Assembly: GCA_036583965.1 (NCBI GenBank)
Contig: JAZBQD010000007.1
Coordinates: 992,001-1,056,000, forward strand
Direction: 5' to 3'
Source of the DNA: Prunella strophiata
Taxonomy: Eukaryota > Chordata > Aves > Passeriformes > Prunellidae
Length of the DNA stretch: 64,000 nt
Both the position numbers and the translations under genes were made by a program. Position 1 is the stretch's first letter; the number at the start of each line of letters is the position of its first letter. This document shows, piece after piece, positions 33,031 through 44,229 of this stretch. The notes below the pieces were generated by a model. It was not told the origin of the DNA, ran no database searches, and worked only from the letters and a program-made list of their open reading frames with translations.

Positions 33031-33463
33031 CCCAGGGTACTGTGAGACAGCAGAATGCCCCCTGGGAATTATTCTGCTGTGCAAATAAAATGCCAGGCAG
33101 GCCTGGTTCTCCTCACTCTGCCCCAGCCCAGGAATAATTAAAACTAAAAGTTGAAAAACTGAAAAAAAAAAAAATCATTAAAACTGAAAATATTCCTTCC
33201 CTGCTGTGCCAGTGGGTTGGGCAGTGGCAGCTGCTTCCCAGGATATCCTGTCAGGTGTCCTGTCCCCAAAGCCATGGAGGTGTCCCCACGGTGATGGATT
33301 GGTCACCTCCAGCTGATGCCCCAGCCAGCCACACGTGCCTTTATCAGCACAGGAAGTTTGGCTCTGAGCTGGTGCCTCAGTCACCCCACAGGACTCTGGG
33401 GTGGGTGTGGGACCCTCTCATGGCTCATTCCCCATCTGGGAGCAGAAGGAAAAGTTCTTTTCC

Positions 33464-33755
33464 TGTGGGAGAGGTTTTACAGAGAAGTTTGAGAAGAGGA
33501 TCCATGTTTACCCCTGAAAGAATTTCCTACCAAGGTTCTTGACACAGAAACCAAGAGAGAAATAAGGAGAAATAAGAGAAACCTGCAACTGCCTGTTGCA
33601 ATGAGCACTTTGTGTTTCCTGACCAATGAGTAAAGTGTAAATTTATGAGTTTTATAAGAATGTATAAAAAGCATGCATGTTACAATAAAACCAGATTTGA
33701 AGCCTTCTGAAAATGGAGAGTGTTGAATTGTGTAGTCTCCATCCCCACTACAACA
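33464..33755 (+). mobile_element. Solo LTR of an endogenous retrovirus, copy B
   Basis: 292 bases beginning TGTGGGAGAGG and ending CAACA, flanked on both sides by TTTTCC (33458-33463 and 33756-33761), a perfect six-base target duplication. Inside are GTATAAAAAGCATGC and AATAAA, the usual U3/R features. No internal retroviral sequence remains, so this is a recombined solo LTR. Six-base duplications suit class II (ERVK-type) elements. Confidence 0.9.
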
Positions 33756-34164
33756 TTTTCCCACCTGAGGAGGTGGTGGGTGACACTCCCAGGGTCACTC
33801 TTCCTGGTCACCACCATGGTGGGAAGTCCAGCTCCAGGGATAATTTGATGGGAGCTGGGATGACACAACCAAAATGGGCTGAAGGTTGGTGTGTGCAGGA
33901 AGGAAGTGGCCCCAATTTTGCTGCAATTACCAAACCCTCCCGTGATGAGCCCGTGGGCATGATAAGGGATCTGCACCTCTGAGGGAGCGGGGCTCTTGCT
34001 CAATTTTGACTTCTCCTCCTTTTGTTTCATCTGCCTCCAGTGTCTGCCTTGGTCAGGCTCAGCTCCAGGTCCTGGCTTGCCAGAAAGGCTCAGATTTAAT
34101 TTATTTTCTAAATGTTCTTCCAGTTCTTCAGAAATTTCAGTCATTTAAAAGTGATTGTTTCTCT

Positions 34165-34510
34165 TTGACCACATTGGGACACCTCCCACTGGCCCAGGTG
34201 ATCCAAGTCCCCTCCAGCCTGGCCAGGGATGGGAAATCTGTAGAATAACCTGGGCCAGGGCCTCCTCACCCTCACAGGGAACAATTCCTGCCCAAGATCC
34301 ACCTTAAATTTCCCCTCTTTCAGTGTGAACTAATTCCCTGTGTTCTGCAGTTCCTGAGGAAAAGTCCCTCTCCAGCTTCCCTGGAGCTCCTGCAGACCCT
34401 GGAAAGGGCTCTGGGGTCTCCACAGGCTCAACATTCCCAACATTCCCAACACTCCAAGCCTGGATCCATAGGGAACAGGCTCTAATCCCCTTCATCAACC
34501 TCCTGATCCT
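34165..34510 (-). repeat. CR1 LINE 3' fragment
   Basis: CCTGGGCCAGGGCCTCCTCACC, GAAAAGTCCCTCTCCAGC and GGGGTCTCCACAGGC, as in the 10-kb copy. Confidence 0.8.
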
Positions 34511-34519
34511 CCAAACTCT

Positions 34520-35955
34520 GCCAGGAGCAGAGGAAATATTTTGACCCCCAGGCCACTCCTGTGCTGCAGCCTCTGGGATTTAAAGTCAGGCAAGGTTGTG
34601 TTAAGCTGAGCTTTGCTTTGGGCCATGCCAAGGGCAGGTCCAGCTCATCCCATTTCCCAGCTCCCAAATTCCCAGTGAAGCTCCAACGATTTCCCAACGA
34701 GCCTCAGAAGAATGAGGAACCAAGACGGGGGAAAGAAGAAAATGGAAGCCAGGGTGTGGCTGAGGCTTAAATGGTGGTGGCAAAGTGCAGGGACCAAATA
34801 AAAGTGAAATTAGGGAAGCAAGGCACAGCTGGACAATTGACTGTTCCACTGCCAAAACCACAGGCAATTAATTATTGGGGAAAGTTGCCCTGGTTGGGGT
34901 ACACAAACCTCATCACCCGTGTCGAAATTCTTTGGCAGGGAAATGCAAACCACAGCAGGTGTTGAAATCAGGAGAATTGCTCCCAGAAACCAGGAGAAAT
35001 GCTCCCAGAAATCAGGAGAATGGCTCCCAGAAACCCAGATTCATTTTTTAATTGCCAAAACGTGCTGGACCCTGGCAGCTGCATCCTGAGTGCCCTGGAT
35101 GCCAGCAGCAGAGATAAACAAGCTGCTCTAGATATGAAAAGGATGTGCAGCAACCACAGCCCTTCATCCAATTCCAGAGCAGCACGGAATCCCTTCCCCT
35201 CTCCCTTCCCTGCCCTACTTTCCTCCCAGTGCTTGGAGGGGCTTGGACATTCCCATTGGGAGCTGGGTGGTCTCAGCTGGGTGTTCCTGAGTTTGAAAAT
35301 CACCTTTGTTTTGTGGGAAATGAGGCACCAAATTTTGGGAAAGGTTGGGCGGGAAGGGGAGGTGACTTCTATTTTTTTTCACTTTTTTGTTCTGTTTATT
35401 TACTGAACAGCACAATTAATTATTGTTTATTTACTTTTTTTTTTAATTGAACTTTTTTTGTGGGTATTTGGCTCTACCCACTCACCTGCTCATCCTTCAA
35501 CAGCCAGGTGTGTGTGAGCATCCCTTGGGAATGATGTGAAGAAGAGACTTCTAAAAGTTTTCCTAATAAAAAATGTTAATTTTTTTTAAAAGCCATAATA
35601 CATTAATATGTTAATATTTTATATATATCTGGGGACTTCTTATAACAAAACCCTGCAGGTAAAGGCTGAGCAGCCTCATGCTCCAGGGCAGGATTTGGGC
35701 AGGATTTGGGCAGGAAGGTGGCACCTGGGTGGCACAGCCTCCGGCTCTGCAGCCAAGAACAGCTCTGAAATAATAAATCAACTTCCCATTGCCTCAATCA
35801 GCTCCATCTGAGCTAAAGATCCTCCCAGCCCTGGCACTTTGGAGCTTGCCTGGAGCTGGAGAGTTCTGCTGGAAGAACTTCCTGCTGCTGCTTGGAATGA
35901 TTCCAGGTTGGCAGAAGAAAGGCAGGAAAAGTGGGAGCAAACTCTATCCAGAGTG
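34520..35955. other. Intergenic, nothing recognised
   Basis: No EDC-like frame. Two T-rich tracts occur at 35370-35460. Confidence 0.45.
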
Positions 35956-35959
35956 GGTT

Positions 35960-36230
35960 CCCCTGCAGTTAAGGAGTGAGGGCCTCACCACCCTCACAGG
36001 GAACAATTTATTTTCCATATCCACCCAAAATTTCCCCTCTTTCAGTTTTAACTGGTTCCCCCTTCTCCTGTCACTCCAAACCCTTGTAAAATCTCTCCCC
36101 ATGTTCCTTGTAGCCCCTTTAGGTCCTGGAAGGCCACAATGAGGTCACCCCAAAGCTTCTCTTCCTCAGGCTGAGCAGCCCCAACTCCCTCAGCCTTTCT
36201 TCAAATCTCCCCAAGGACCACTGCACTCCT
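35960..36230 (-). repeat. CR1 LINE 3' fragment
   Basis: GGCCTCACCACCCTCACAGGG through TTTAGGTCCTGGAAGGCC to CTTCCTCAGGCTGAGCAGCC. Confidence 0.85.
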
Positions 36231-36794
36231 TATTTGGGCTTCTTCCCTCCACTTCTCTGTAGGTCAAAACCTCCAAAGGCTGTAATTCACCCAGAGCCTC
36301 CCAGATTTGCAACACTCCAACCTCTGGCTCTGGAGGCAGTTGTTGTGTTTTTGGGGAGCTGCAGCTCCCCGGGCTCATAGGAGCCCAACGTGTCCCTGGC
36401 AATAACATGGGTGTCTGCAGTAACATATAATCCACAGCCTGGGTTGCATCACACCCTAATGACACGCCAGGGCCACCTCTGGCAGCTCAGAAATATTTTC
36501 TAGAATGAGAAATAAATTCCCTGTGTCCACAAAGACAAAACCCACCCCAGGTTTCCTCTCTGGAATGTTGCACTTTTCTAGAGAGGGGCGTAAAATCAAA
36601 AATCACTTGTTTACGCTGAAAACGTGTCTGGTTTTTGGTGTTTCCTCACTTTGCTCAGAGTAGGTGGAGCCATCCAATAATTTTAACACCGCCAACGACA
36701 GAAGATGTGGTGGAAGGAAGGGCGATAGCGATCTCTGTAATGACGAGCCTGAGATTATGCAGAATAAGTGGGCAGTCAGGGCTGGGCTTGGCCG

Positions 36795-36914
36795 TAAATA
36801 AATCAATCATTGTTTCTTTCCAAGAGGAGGAACAGATCCTATATAAAAGTTCTCCCACACCACGTTCCCTCAGTCCCGTTGACTCCTTTCCACTGGTTCG
36901 TGCCGTGGGACACG
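36795..36914 (+). promoter_or_regulatory. Promoter and non-coding exon 1, loricrin-type gene 1
   Basis: TAAATAAA lies at 36795-36802, TATAAAA at 36842-36848 and the donor GTAAGG at 36915. The intron runs 36915-38165 (1.25 kb). Only the TAAATAAA part of the module found at the other two loricrins is kept here. Confidence 0.8.
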
Positions 36915-38184
36915 GTAAGGGATTCCACGCTATTGATGGGAATTAATTTGGCTGATTAGGCTTGGAATGCTGAAGTGGAAATGTGGGGTGAAATGTGGCT
37001 TTTGGATCTCACAGTTCAAAATTTCCTCTTTATTTGCTGTTATGTTTTGGTTTTTTCCTGTCAGTTCAGGGATCGTGTAACCACACAGGAAAAGGAGAGA
37101 GCTGGGACATGTAAAATCTGAGGTTTGGAGCCCCTTGGATTTCTCTGGGCCCAGCACTTGTGGTGCCACCACACACACACACATCTCCTGAATATTGGAA
37201 AACAAACCTTGAGGAATAGGGCAGGAAAAGGAGGGTTTGCAGGTACTCCACAAAGAGTGGGAAACAAAGGAACAGAAACACGAAGTGGGGCTCTATCCTC
37301 ATTTTCCAGCCTTTTATCTGGATGGGGAAGGGGTTTCTTTTGAGCACTTCATTTCTTGGAGGAGCCGTTTTCGCCTCAGGCATTTGGACATCAGATCCTG
37401 CTGATCTTTTCCTTTCAGAGCGGTCCCTTCCCTTCACAGGAACATCAATTCCTGCTGCCGGCAGACGAGGACGTGGCTGGGGTGGGGATTAAGTGCTAAA
37501 GAAGAGCTCAAACTTCAGAGCATCCCTCGGGGACAGACACACATCAAACCCTGCAAGTGCTGCCCTGGAGCTGCTGAAGTTTTGGGCTGTTTTTCCCCCC
37601 CTTTCTTTTGCATCGCTGACAACTTTTCCACAGGATGTTCCTCTTCCTTCTTCTTCTGGAGGAGAAATGAAACACTTAGCTCCTTTGAAAGCAGGATTGA
37701 AGAATTTCAAAGTACAATGGAGTTATTGTTATGCAAATTACTAGCCGGGTTCTTTCCTGCTGCCAGGGAATATTAATCCTTGTCCCTGAGCATTGCAGCA
37801 CTTTCACAATTCCCAAACCACACTTGGATAAGGGTAATTCTGGGTACCACAGCTTCGTGTGCCTCTTGCAGTGACACACCTGCTGCAAGAGGGAATTATT
37901 AAGGAGTTATTGTTGTCCTAGATAAAAAAGGAACAGTTATATCTGGATAAGGAGGATGTGTAGATGGAATAAGCTAAAAACTTCAGAGGTTTTCAGTTTA
38001 TTCATTAATTCCTTAAATTGACAATTTTTCCATCAGTCAGAGGCAGCGGAAGGAGCAAAAAGGGAAGAGAAGACAATTCCCTGTTGGAAGGGGATGGGGT
38101 GGCCCAATAGCACAACTTTCCCTCCCTCTGGAAGTGCTCAGGCCTGGATTTTGTCTCTCCTGCAGGACTCCCATCACACAGACC

Positions 38185-39948
38185 ATGGGCTCCCACCAGC
38201 AGAAGGGCGACGGCCAAGGGATGCCCGAGCAGTCCGGAGGGTGCCACGGCGGCGGCGGCGGCTGCGGCTGCTGCTGCCACGGAGGAGGTGGAGGAGGATG
38301 CTGCCACAGCGGTGGAGGAGGATCCATGGGATACCAGAGCCAGGGATCGTCCTGCCACGGAGGAGGAGGCGGCTGCTGCGGCGGTGGCAGTGGCAGCGGT
38401 GGCGGTGGTGGGATGATTTATCAGACTCACATGGCATCAACCTCCTGTGGAGGTGGAGGAGGAGGTGGAGGAGGCGGCCAGCAGAGCCAAGGATCCATCT
38501 GCATTATTGGAGGAGGAGGAGGAGGAGGAGGTGGAGGGGGCTCAGGGCAACAAAGCCAAGGTCCCATCATTATTGGAGGGGGTTCTGACCACCAGAGCCA
38601 TGTACCCATCTGCATCGGAGGGGGAGGAGGTGGTGGTGGTGGTGGTGGTCAGCAAAGCCAAGGTCCCATCTGCATAGATGGAGGAAGCAGTGGTGGTGGA
38701 GGTGGTGGAGGTGGAGGCTCAGGCCAGCAGGGCAAAGGAATCATCATTATTGGTGGAGGCAGCGGTGGTGGTGGAGGTGGAGGTGGCGGTGGTCACCAGG
38801 GACAAGGTCCCATCTGCATTGGAGGGGGCAGTGGTGGAGGAGGTGGTGGTGGTGGTGGGCAACAAAGCCAAGGTCCCATCATTATTAGTGGTGGTGGTGG
38901 CGGAGGAGGAGGCTCAGGTCAGCAAAGCCAAGGTCCCATCTGTGTTGGTGGGGGTGGCAAGGGAGGAGGAGGAGGAGGTGGTGGTGGCTCAGGGCACCAG
39001 GGCCAAGGCCCAATCATCATTAGTGGAGGAGGTGGTGGTGGCAAGGGAGGAGGTGGTGGAGGTGGAGGAGGTGGTGGTGGCTCAGGGCACCAGGGCCAAG
39101 GTCCCATCATCATTAGTGGAGGAGGTGGTGGTGGCAAGGGAGGAGGAGGAGGAGGAGGTGGTGGTGGTGGTGGCTCAGGGCACCAGGGCCAAGGTCCCAT
39201 CATCATTAGTGGAGGAGGTGGTGGTGGCAAGGGAGGAGGTGGTGGAGGTGGAGGAGGTGGAGGAGGTTCAGGGCAGCAGGGTCAAGGTCCCATCTGCATT
39301 GGAGGTGGCAGTGGAGGAGGAGGAGGTGGTGGTCAACAAAGCCAAGGTCCCATCGTTATTAGTGGTGGTGGTGGTGGTGGGGGTGGTGGCTCAAGCCACC
39401 AAGGCCAAGGTCCCATCTGCATCGGTGGAGGTGGCATGGGAGGAGGAGGAGGAGGAGGAGGAGGTGGTTCAGGCCACCAGGGCCAAGGTCCCATCATCAT
39501 TAGTGGTGGTGGAGGAGGAGGAGGAGGAGGAGGAGGTGGCTCAGGCCACCAGGGCCAAGGTCCCATCATCATTAGTGGTGGTGGAGGAGGAGGAGGAGGC
39601 GGCTCAGGGCACCAGGGTCAAGGTCCCATCTGCATTGGAGGTGGCATGGGAGGAGGAGGAGGAGGAGGAGGTGGCTCAGGCCACCAGGGCCAAGGTCCCA
39701 TCATCATTAGTGGTGGTGGAGGAGGAGGAGGAGGCGGCTCAGGGCAGCAAAGCCAAGGCCCCGTGTGCATTGGGGGAGGCAGTGGAGGAGGAGGAGGTGG
39801 AGGGGGCTCAGGGCACCAGGGCCAAGGTCCTGTCGTCATCATTGGGGGTGGAGGTGGAGGTGGAGGTGGCTCCTCCAGCTCTGGAGGAATGTCCATGCAG
39901 CAGCAGACCCAGCCCATCTGCTGGCCACCGCAGACCAAGCGCAAGTAG
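38185..39948 (+). CDS. LOR: Loricrin-type glycine-loop protein, intact, 587 residues
   Basis: A major cornified-envelope protein (known role of loricrin), insoluble and cross-linked by transglutaminases. The N-terminus MGSHQQKGDGQ carries Gln/Lys. Residues 19-75 are Gly/Cys/His-rich. The centre is about 20 repeats of a poly-Gly loop with a hydrophobic spacer of the form HQGQGPIIISG or QQSQGPICIGG. The end MSMQQQTQPICWPPQTKRK has the Gln/Lys and Trp-Pro tail shared with its neighbours. Cys is sparse in the repeats, unlike the next two genes. The start is 20 bases after the acceptor AG at 38164-38165. The frame is open over 1.76 kb of GGN triplets, and AATAAA lies at 40164. Long reading frames on the opposite strand (PPPP-rich) and in frame 3 (E/V-rich) are shadows of the GGN triplets. 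Confidence 0.92.
   Translation: MGSHQQKGDGQGMPEQSGGCHGGGGGCGCCCHGGGGGGCCHSGGGGSMGYQSQGSSCHGGGGGCCGGGSGSGGGGGMIYQTHMASTSCGGGGGGGGGGQQSQGSICIIGGGGGGGGGGGSGQQSQGPIIIGGGSDHQSHVPICIGGGGGGGGGGGQQSQGPICIDGGSSGGGGGGGGGSGQQGKGIIIIGGGSGGGGGGGGGGHQGQGPICIGGGSGGGGGGGGGQQSQGPIIISGGGGGGGGSGQQSQGPICVGGGGKGGGGGGGGGSGHQGQGPIIISGGGGGGKGGGGGGGGGGGGSGHQGQGPIIISGGGGGGKGGGGGGGGGGGGSGHQGQGPIIISGGGGGGKGGGGGGGGGGGGSGQQGQGPICIGGGSGGGGGGGQQSQGPIVISGGGGGGGGGSSHQGQGPICIGGGGMGGGGGGGGGGSGHQGQGPIIISGGGGGGGGGGGGSGHQGQGPIIISGGGGGGGGGSGHQGQGPICIGGGMGGGGGGGGGSGHQGQGPIIISGGGGGGGGGSGQQSQGPVCIGGGSGGGGGGGGSGHQGQGPVVIIGGGGGGGGGSSSSGGMSMQQQTQPICWPPQTKRK
38240..39870 (+). repeat. Coding GGN triplet array
   Basis: Tandem GGT/GGA/GGC stretches separated by about 30-base spacers encoding GQGPIIIS-type peptides. 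It is strongly G-rich on the plus strand. Copy number is likely polymorphic and hard to assemble. Confidence 0.9.
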
Positions 39949-40163
39949 TGGCTGCCAGAAGGACTCTGACACCAAGGAAGCCCAAGAAATGAAGATGCCT
40001 GACATTTCCTCCTCTATGAAATTTAAGATTATTTGCGTTGTTCTCTTCTCCCTTCCCCTGGGAATGTTCTGACCGGAGCCTCTGGTGTTGTGTATCCCTA
40101 ATTCCAGCCAGGGTTGTTCCGTGTGCCTGTTCCTGCCTCAATTTTCAAGTGCTTGCACAAGAC

Positions 40164-40169
40164 AATAAA
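40164..40169 (+). terminator. Polyadenylation signal AATAAA, loricrin-type gene 1
   Basis: 216 bases after the stop. Confidence 0.85.
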
Positions 40170-40199
40170 ACTTGCGGTTCTAGAGAGTTCCGTGTGTGA

Positions 40200-41555
40200 G
40201 TGGTTGGGTTTTCTGGCCCCAGTTGCTTTATTTTCATCCCTGGTTTGATTCCAGTGCTGTTGCAATAAAGCTCCAGAGCAAAACTGCACTGAAATCCCCC
40301 CAGTAGAAGAGATTTTGGATTCACTAAATATTCCCAGGTCATTTTTTAATCTCTCTTGATGATGATGATCCTGATTTTTGCCTGTCAGAGATGGTACCAC
40401 AGAGATGATCACTGGGGTGTCTCTACCTCACCAAAATCCTGGTGATGCCCAAGAAAGTTCAGAGGTGGGTTTAGAGAGAGAAGGTGACAAAATTCAGCTA
40501 TGAAGGATTTCAAGGTGCAATTACAGGGGTGAGAGAAGCTCAGGCCCCTCCTGAGGTGGTGCAAAAGCTCCTGGTGCTCACACAAGTGGAAGAGAAATGA
40601 AGGAGTTCTCCAACACTTTTCCAGCTCTGACCTCCCCCCGGTGGAATCAGGGACTTCCAAGGGCTGGGATGCTCAGGCTGGAACACTTGGGGATTTCCTC
40701 ATTCCCACCGGGCTAGAACAGCTCTGGGTGTGAGTCTTCAGAGGGAGTTTCCCTGTGGGGAGTGATCTCTTTGATGTGGTCTACTCTGGCAATTAGCAGG
40801 GAAAGGGAATTAAACCTCAGAATTGCTCTATGGGAGGCAGATGACGGACACCTGGAATTGTTCCAGGAGAAACAGGAGTGACCCATGGCCATAACGGCTT
40901 CTCCTGTCCCTCCACCCTCTGCCCTCTCCCCCATGGAGACTTCAGTGAGACAAACACCTCAAAACACATCCAGATGAGCCCCTCCAGCCAGTGTTGCCAC
41001 TGGAATAGCTGAGTTTCCTGGGATTTTATTATGGGAAGTCATTGAGGGTGCAAAAATTCCAGTGGATCTTCAGAAACTGCACAAACACTGACATTGCTGG
41101 CACAGAGCAAAGCCAGAGTCTGGGGTCCCACTTCAGGGGGGTGGGAACGGTGCTGTCAGAAATCCCTGCACCCAGAAATGGCCCAGGCACCAAGAAAACC
41201 AGGATCCAAATTACAGAAATTCTCAGGGTGACAGCAGGACCACAGCACAGCCTCAAATCTTGTTGCTTCTTCAGAAATGCCAAAGTCATCCCCAAAATGG
41301 GCAGGAATTCATCCTTTTGGTCCATATCCATGGAGATGCTGCTGCACAGGGGGGATGTTGGATCTGGTACCCCTCCATCTCCATCACTTGAAGTGGTGGG
41401 GCCTGCCTGACCTCGGCTCTCTCCAGAGTGGGGAAATCAAACAAAAGTCCTGATCAACCCTTCACTGCTGTGGTGGGAAATCTCCCACAGCCATGAGGGA
41501 TTCCTGTGGTCCCCCAGAAACACCAGCCCCACCCCTATTCCCCTGGGAATCTCCA
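40200..41555. other. Intergenic, nothing recognised
   Basis: No gene or promoter with a following coding exon. No clear repeat. Confidence 0.45.
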
Positions 41556-41559
41556 CAGT

Positions 41560-41680
41560 CACAGGATCGTGGAGTCACAGAATATCCTGAGGTGGAAGGG
41601 ACCCCCAAGGAGCATCAAAGTCCAACTCTCAGCCTTGCACAGACACCCCACCAATCCCACCTGTTCCTCCAGTGTGTAAC
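41560..41680 (-). repeat. CR1-like 3' fragment
   Basis: CACAGAATATCCTGAGGTGGAAGGGACCC followed by AAGTCCAACTC. Confidence 0.65.
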
Positions 41681-41896
41681 ACTCAAATAAAACAAAGCTC
41701 CACAGCCCCTTCTGGTGTCAGGTCACCAGCGGCATCTCCCGGCTGGAGTGGAGGGTGGCAACCTCCAGAATCCTACTGGAGCCCCAGAATCCTACCTAGG
41801 AATTCAACCGCGGGAGCCGAGCTCACGTGTGGGACCTGCCGTGGATGCAGGGCAGCCGAGGAAGTGATGCACGGGAGAGGCATCGTCCGCATCCAG

Positions 41897-42069
41897 TGAG
41901 TCAGGACAAGTGGGAAGGAGTAGGAGAGTCTCTCTGGTAAATAAACCCATCACCATTCCTTTGGATGCCTCACTTCCCACTCAGGAAAACAGTATAAAAG
42001 TTGGTGGATCTCAGGGTGCTTCATTCGCTCAGCTTTGCCCTGAGGTGTCCGTGGTCAGAGCCGAGAAGG
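41897..42069 (+). promoter_or_regulatory. Promoter module and non-coding exon 1, loricrin-type gene 2
   Basis: AP-1 site TGAGTCA at 41897, TAAATAAA at 41938, CATTCC at 41954, CTCACTTCCC at 41969, TATAAAA at 41993. Exon 1 ends at 42069 before donor GTAAGT. The intron runs 42070-42466. Confidence 0.85.
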
Positions 42070-42481
42070 GTAAGTCCAGGCCTGCCCAAGGGAGGGATTC
42101 TTCTCTTCCTTTCCTGCTTCCAAAATGCAAAATTTTGGTAAAAAACATGTGGTGGGTGGCAGTGGAAGGGCAGGGAAGTTGCTGGGATGAATTTAAATCT
42201 CTTGTGGATGCCTTGGTCCCACCAGAGCAAACAGAAGCAGGATCAGCCCATGCTGCTGAAGGTTGTCTCTCATCAGTATTGAGATGGAGATGGAATGGCT
42301 TTGGGATAAGGAGATGGGACAACTTGGGGAAAAAAGTCTTTAAAAGATGATCCCGGACACTACAAAGTGCTGTTGGGCTGAACTGGGGTCACTGGGCTGA
42401 ACTAGGCCTTGGGAAATTCTCATGAGAACTGGCGGCTGCCCTGGAGTAAAAAGCTTTTCCTTGCAGGGTCACTGCTCCAAG

Positions 42482-43538
42482 ATGTGCTCCAGACAAAGCG
42501 GGTGCCACGGCTGTGGCTGCTGCTGCTGCTGCCGGGGCAGTTACCAGTCCCAGGGCTCCTCCAGCTGGGGGAGGAGGTGGATCCTGCTGCGGTGGAGGAT
42601 CCTCCGGAGGATCAGCCCAGAAGATCATTATCAGCTCTGGCGGTGGAGGAGGAGGAGGAGGAGGCTCCTCCGGATGCTGCGGTGGAGGATCCAGTGGTGG
42701 CTCCTCAAAGAGCATGGGAGGTGGAGGCGGTGGATGCTGCGGTGGAGGATCCAGTGGTGGCTCCTCAAAGAGCATGGGAGGTGGAGGTGGTGGAGGTTCC
42801 TCTGGATGCTGCGGTGGAGGATCCGGCGGTGGATCTTCAAAAAGCATGATGGGAGGTGGAGGCGGTGGTGGATGCTGCGGTGGAGGATCCAGTGGTGGCT
42901 CTTCTGGAATGAAGATCATAATGGGAGGTGGAGGTGGTGGAGGTTCCTCTGGATGCTGCGGTGGAGGATCCGGCGGTGGATCTTCAAAAAGCATGATGGG
43001 AGGTGGAGGCGGTGGATGCTGTGGTGGAGGATCCAGTGGTGGCTCCTCAAAGAGCATGATGGGAGGTGGAGGTGGTGGATGCTGCGGTGGAGGATCCGGC
43101 GGTGGCTCTTCTGGGATGAAGGTCATAATGGGAGGTGGAGGTGGTGGTGGATCCTCTGGATGCTGCGGTGGAGGATCCGGCGGTGGATCTTCAAAGAGCA
43201 TGATGGGAGGTGGAGGCGGTGGTGGATGCTGCGGTGGAGGATCCGGCGGTGGCTCTTCTGGGATGAAGGTCATAATGGGAGGTGGAGGAGGAGGAGGCTC
43301 CTCAGGATGCTGCGGAGGGGGATCTGGTGGTGGCTCTTCAGGAGGGAAGATCATCATGGGAGGTGGAGGTGGTGGTGGATCCTCTGGATGCTGCGGTGGA
43401 GGATCCAGTGGTGGCTCCTCAGGCCAGACCATCATCATCAGCTCTGGAGGTGGCGGCGGAGGCTCCTCCCAGCAGAAATGTCCCGTTGTCATCCCCCAGA
43501 CCAAGCAGAGCTCCCACTGGCCCTGCCAGCAGAAGTAA
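42482..43538 (+). CDS. LOR: Loricrin-type Gly/Ser/Cys protein 2, frameshifted as sequenced
   Basis: It starts MCSRQSGCHGCGCCCCCRG and continues SYQSQGSSS; after about residue 28 the frame is lost. In the next frame a long repeat region of GGGGGSSGCCGGGSSGG units with KSMMGGG or MKVIMGGG spacers runs to the tail SSQQKCPVVIPQTKQSS and HWPCQQK. The break is at about 42566-42571, where T plus five G replaces the expected TGC plus five G (two bases missing, or one added). The corrected length would be 351-352 residues. Unshifted, the frame stays open as a Trp/Arg-rich 399-residue product without the tail. The known loricrin role is in the cornified envelope: Cys for disulfides, Gln/Lys in the tail for transglutaminase. 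The first 33 bases of exon 2 are identical to loricrin 3. A sequencing error in a GC-rich spot is plausible. Confidence 0.85.
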
Positions 43539-43692
43539 CAGCCCTGGGCACTCTGGTTCCCATTTGGAACGGCCAGAGTCTTTGCCCTCCAAGTTTGCCC
43601 CCAGCACATCCCCATCCCTTGTGTTCCCTTGGTGCTGCATCCCTGTGCTGTGAACTCCCAGGTGGCTCCTCTGTGCCATAAATGTGACGGGA

Positions 43693-43698
43693 AATAAA
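43693..43698 (+). terminator. Polyadenylation signal AATAAA, loricrin-type gene 2
   Basis: About 155 bases after the stop. Confidence 0.85.
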
Positions 43699-43849
43699 GA
43701 TTTCTGTGCACAGACAGAACTGGTTTGTGAGGTTGCTTTTCTCCTTTGTCACTTTACTTCCCAAAAAAATGAATAAAACATCCAAAACAGTCTGCTGGGA
43801 AATGTTCTCCAGCCTCCAGTGCTGGAGCAGGTGCTCATCAACAGATCTT

Positions 43850-44225
43850 TCCTATATCCAACCTAATTTTCCCTCTCTTTCATCCTGAACCCATTCCCTG
43901 TGTCCTGTCCCTGCAGTTCCTGAGGAAAAGTCCTTCTCCAGCTTCCCTGGAGACCCTGCAGTTCCTGGAAGGTGCTGTGAGGTCTCCACACAACCTTCTG
44001 TCCTCCAGGCTGAACATTCCCAGCCTGGCTTCACAGGGGAGGGGCTCCTCTTATCAACTTCGTGGCTTCCCCTGGACTTGCTCCAAGAATTCCATGCCCT
44101 TCCTATGTTGGGGACATCAGAACTGGACACAGAATTCCAGGTGGATCTTAAGAGAGCAGAGTAGAGGGAAAAAAACCCTCCCTCACCATCCTGCCCACTC
44201 TCCTTTGGATGCAGCCCAGAGACAG
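43850..44225 (-). repeat. CR1 LINE 3' fragment
   Basis: CTGTGTCCTGTCCCTGCAG, CCTTCTCCAGCTTCCCTGG and ATGTTGGGGACATCAGAACTGG. Confidence 0.85.
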
Positions 44226-44229
44226 CTGG

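Noticed and set aside
38678..40072. Glu/Val-rich frame and minus-strand Pro/Met-rich frames across loricrin 1
   Set aside because: GGN triplet repeats lack stops in all frames. These are shadows of the Gly-loop protein.
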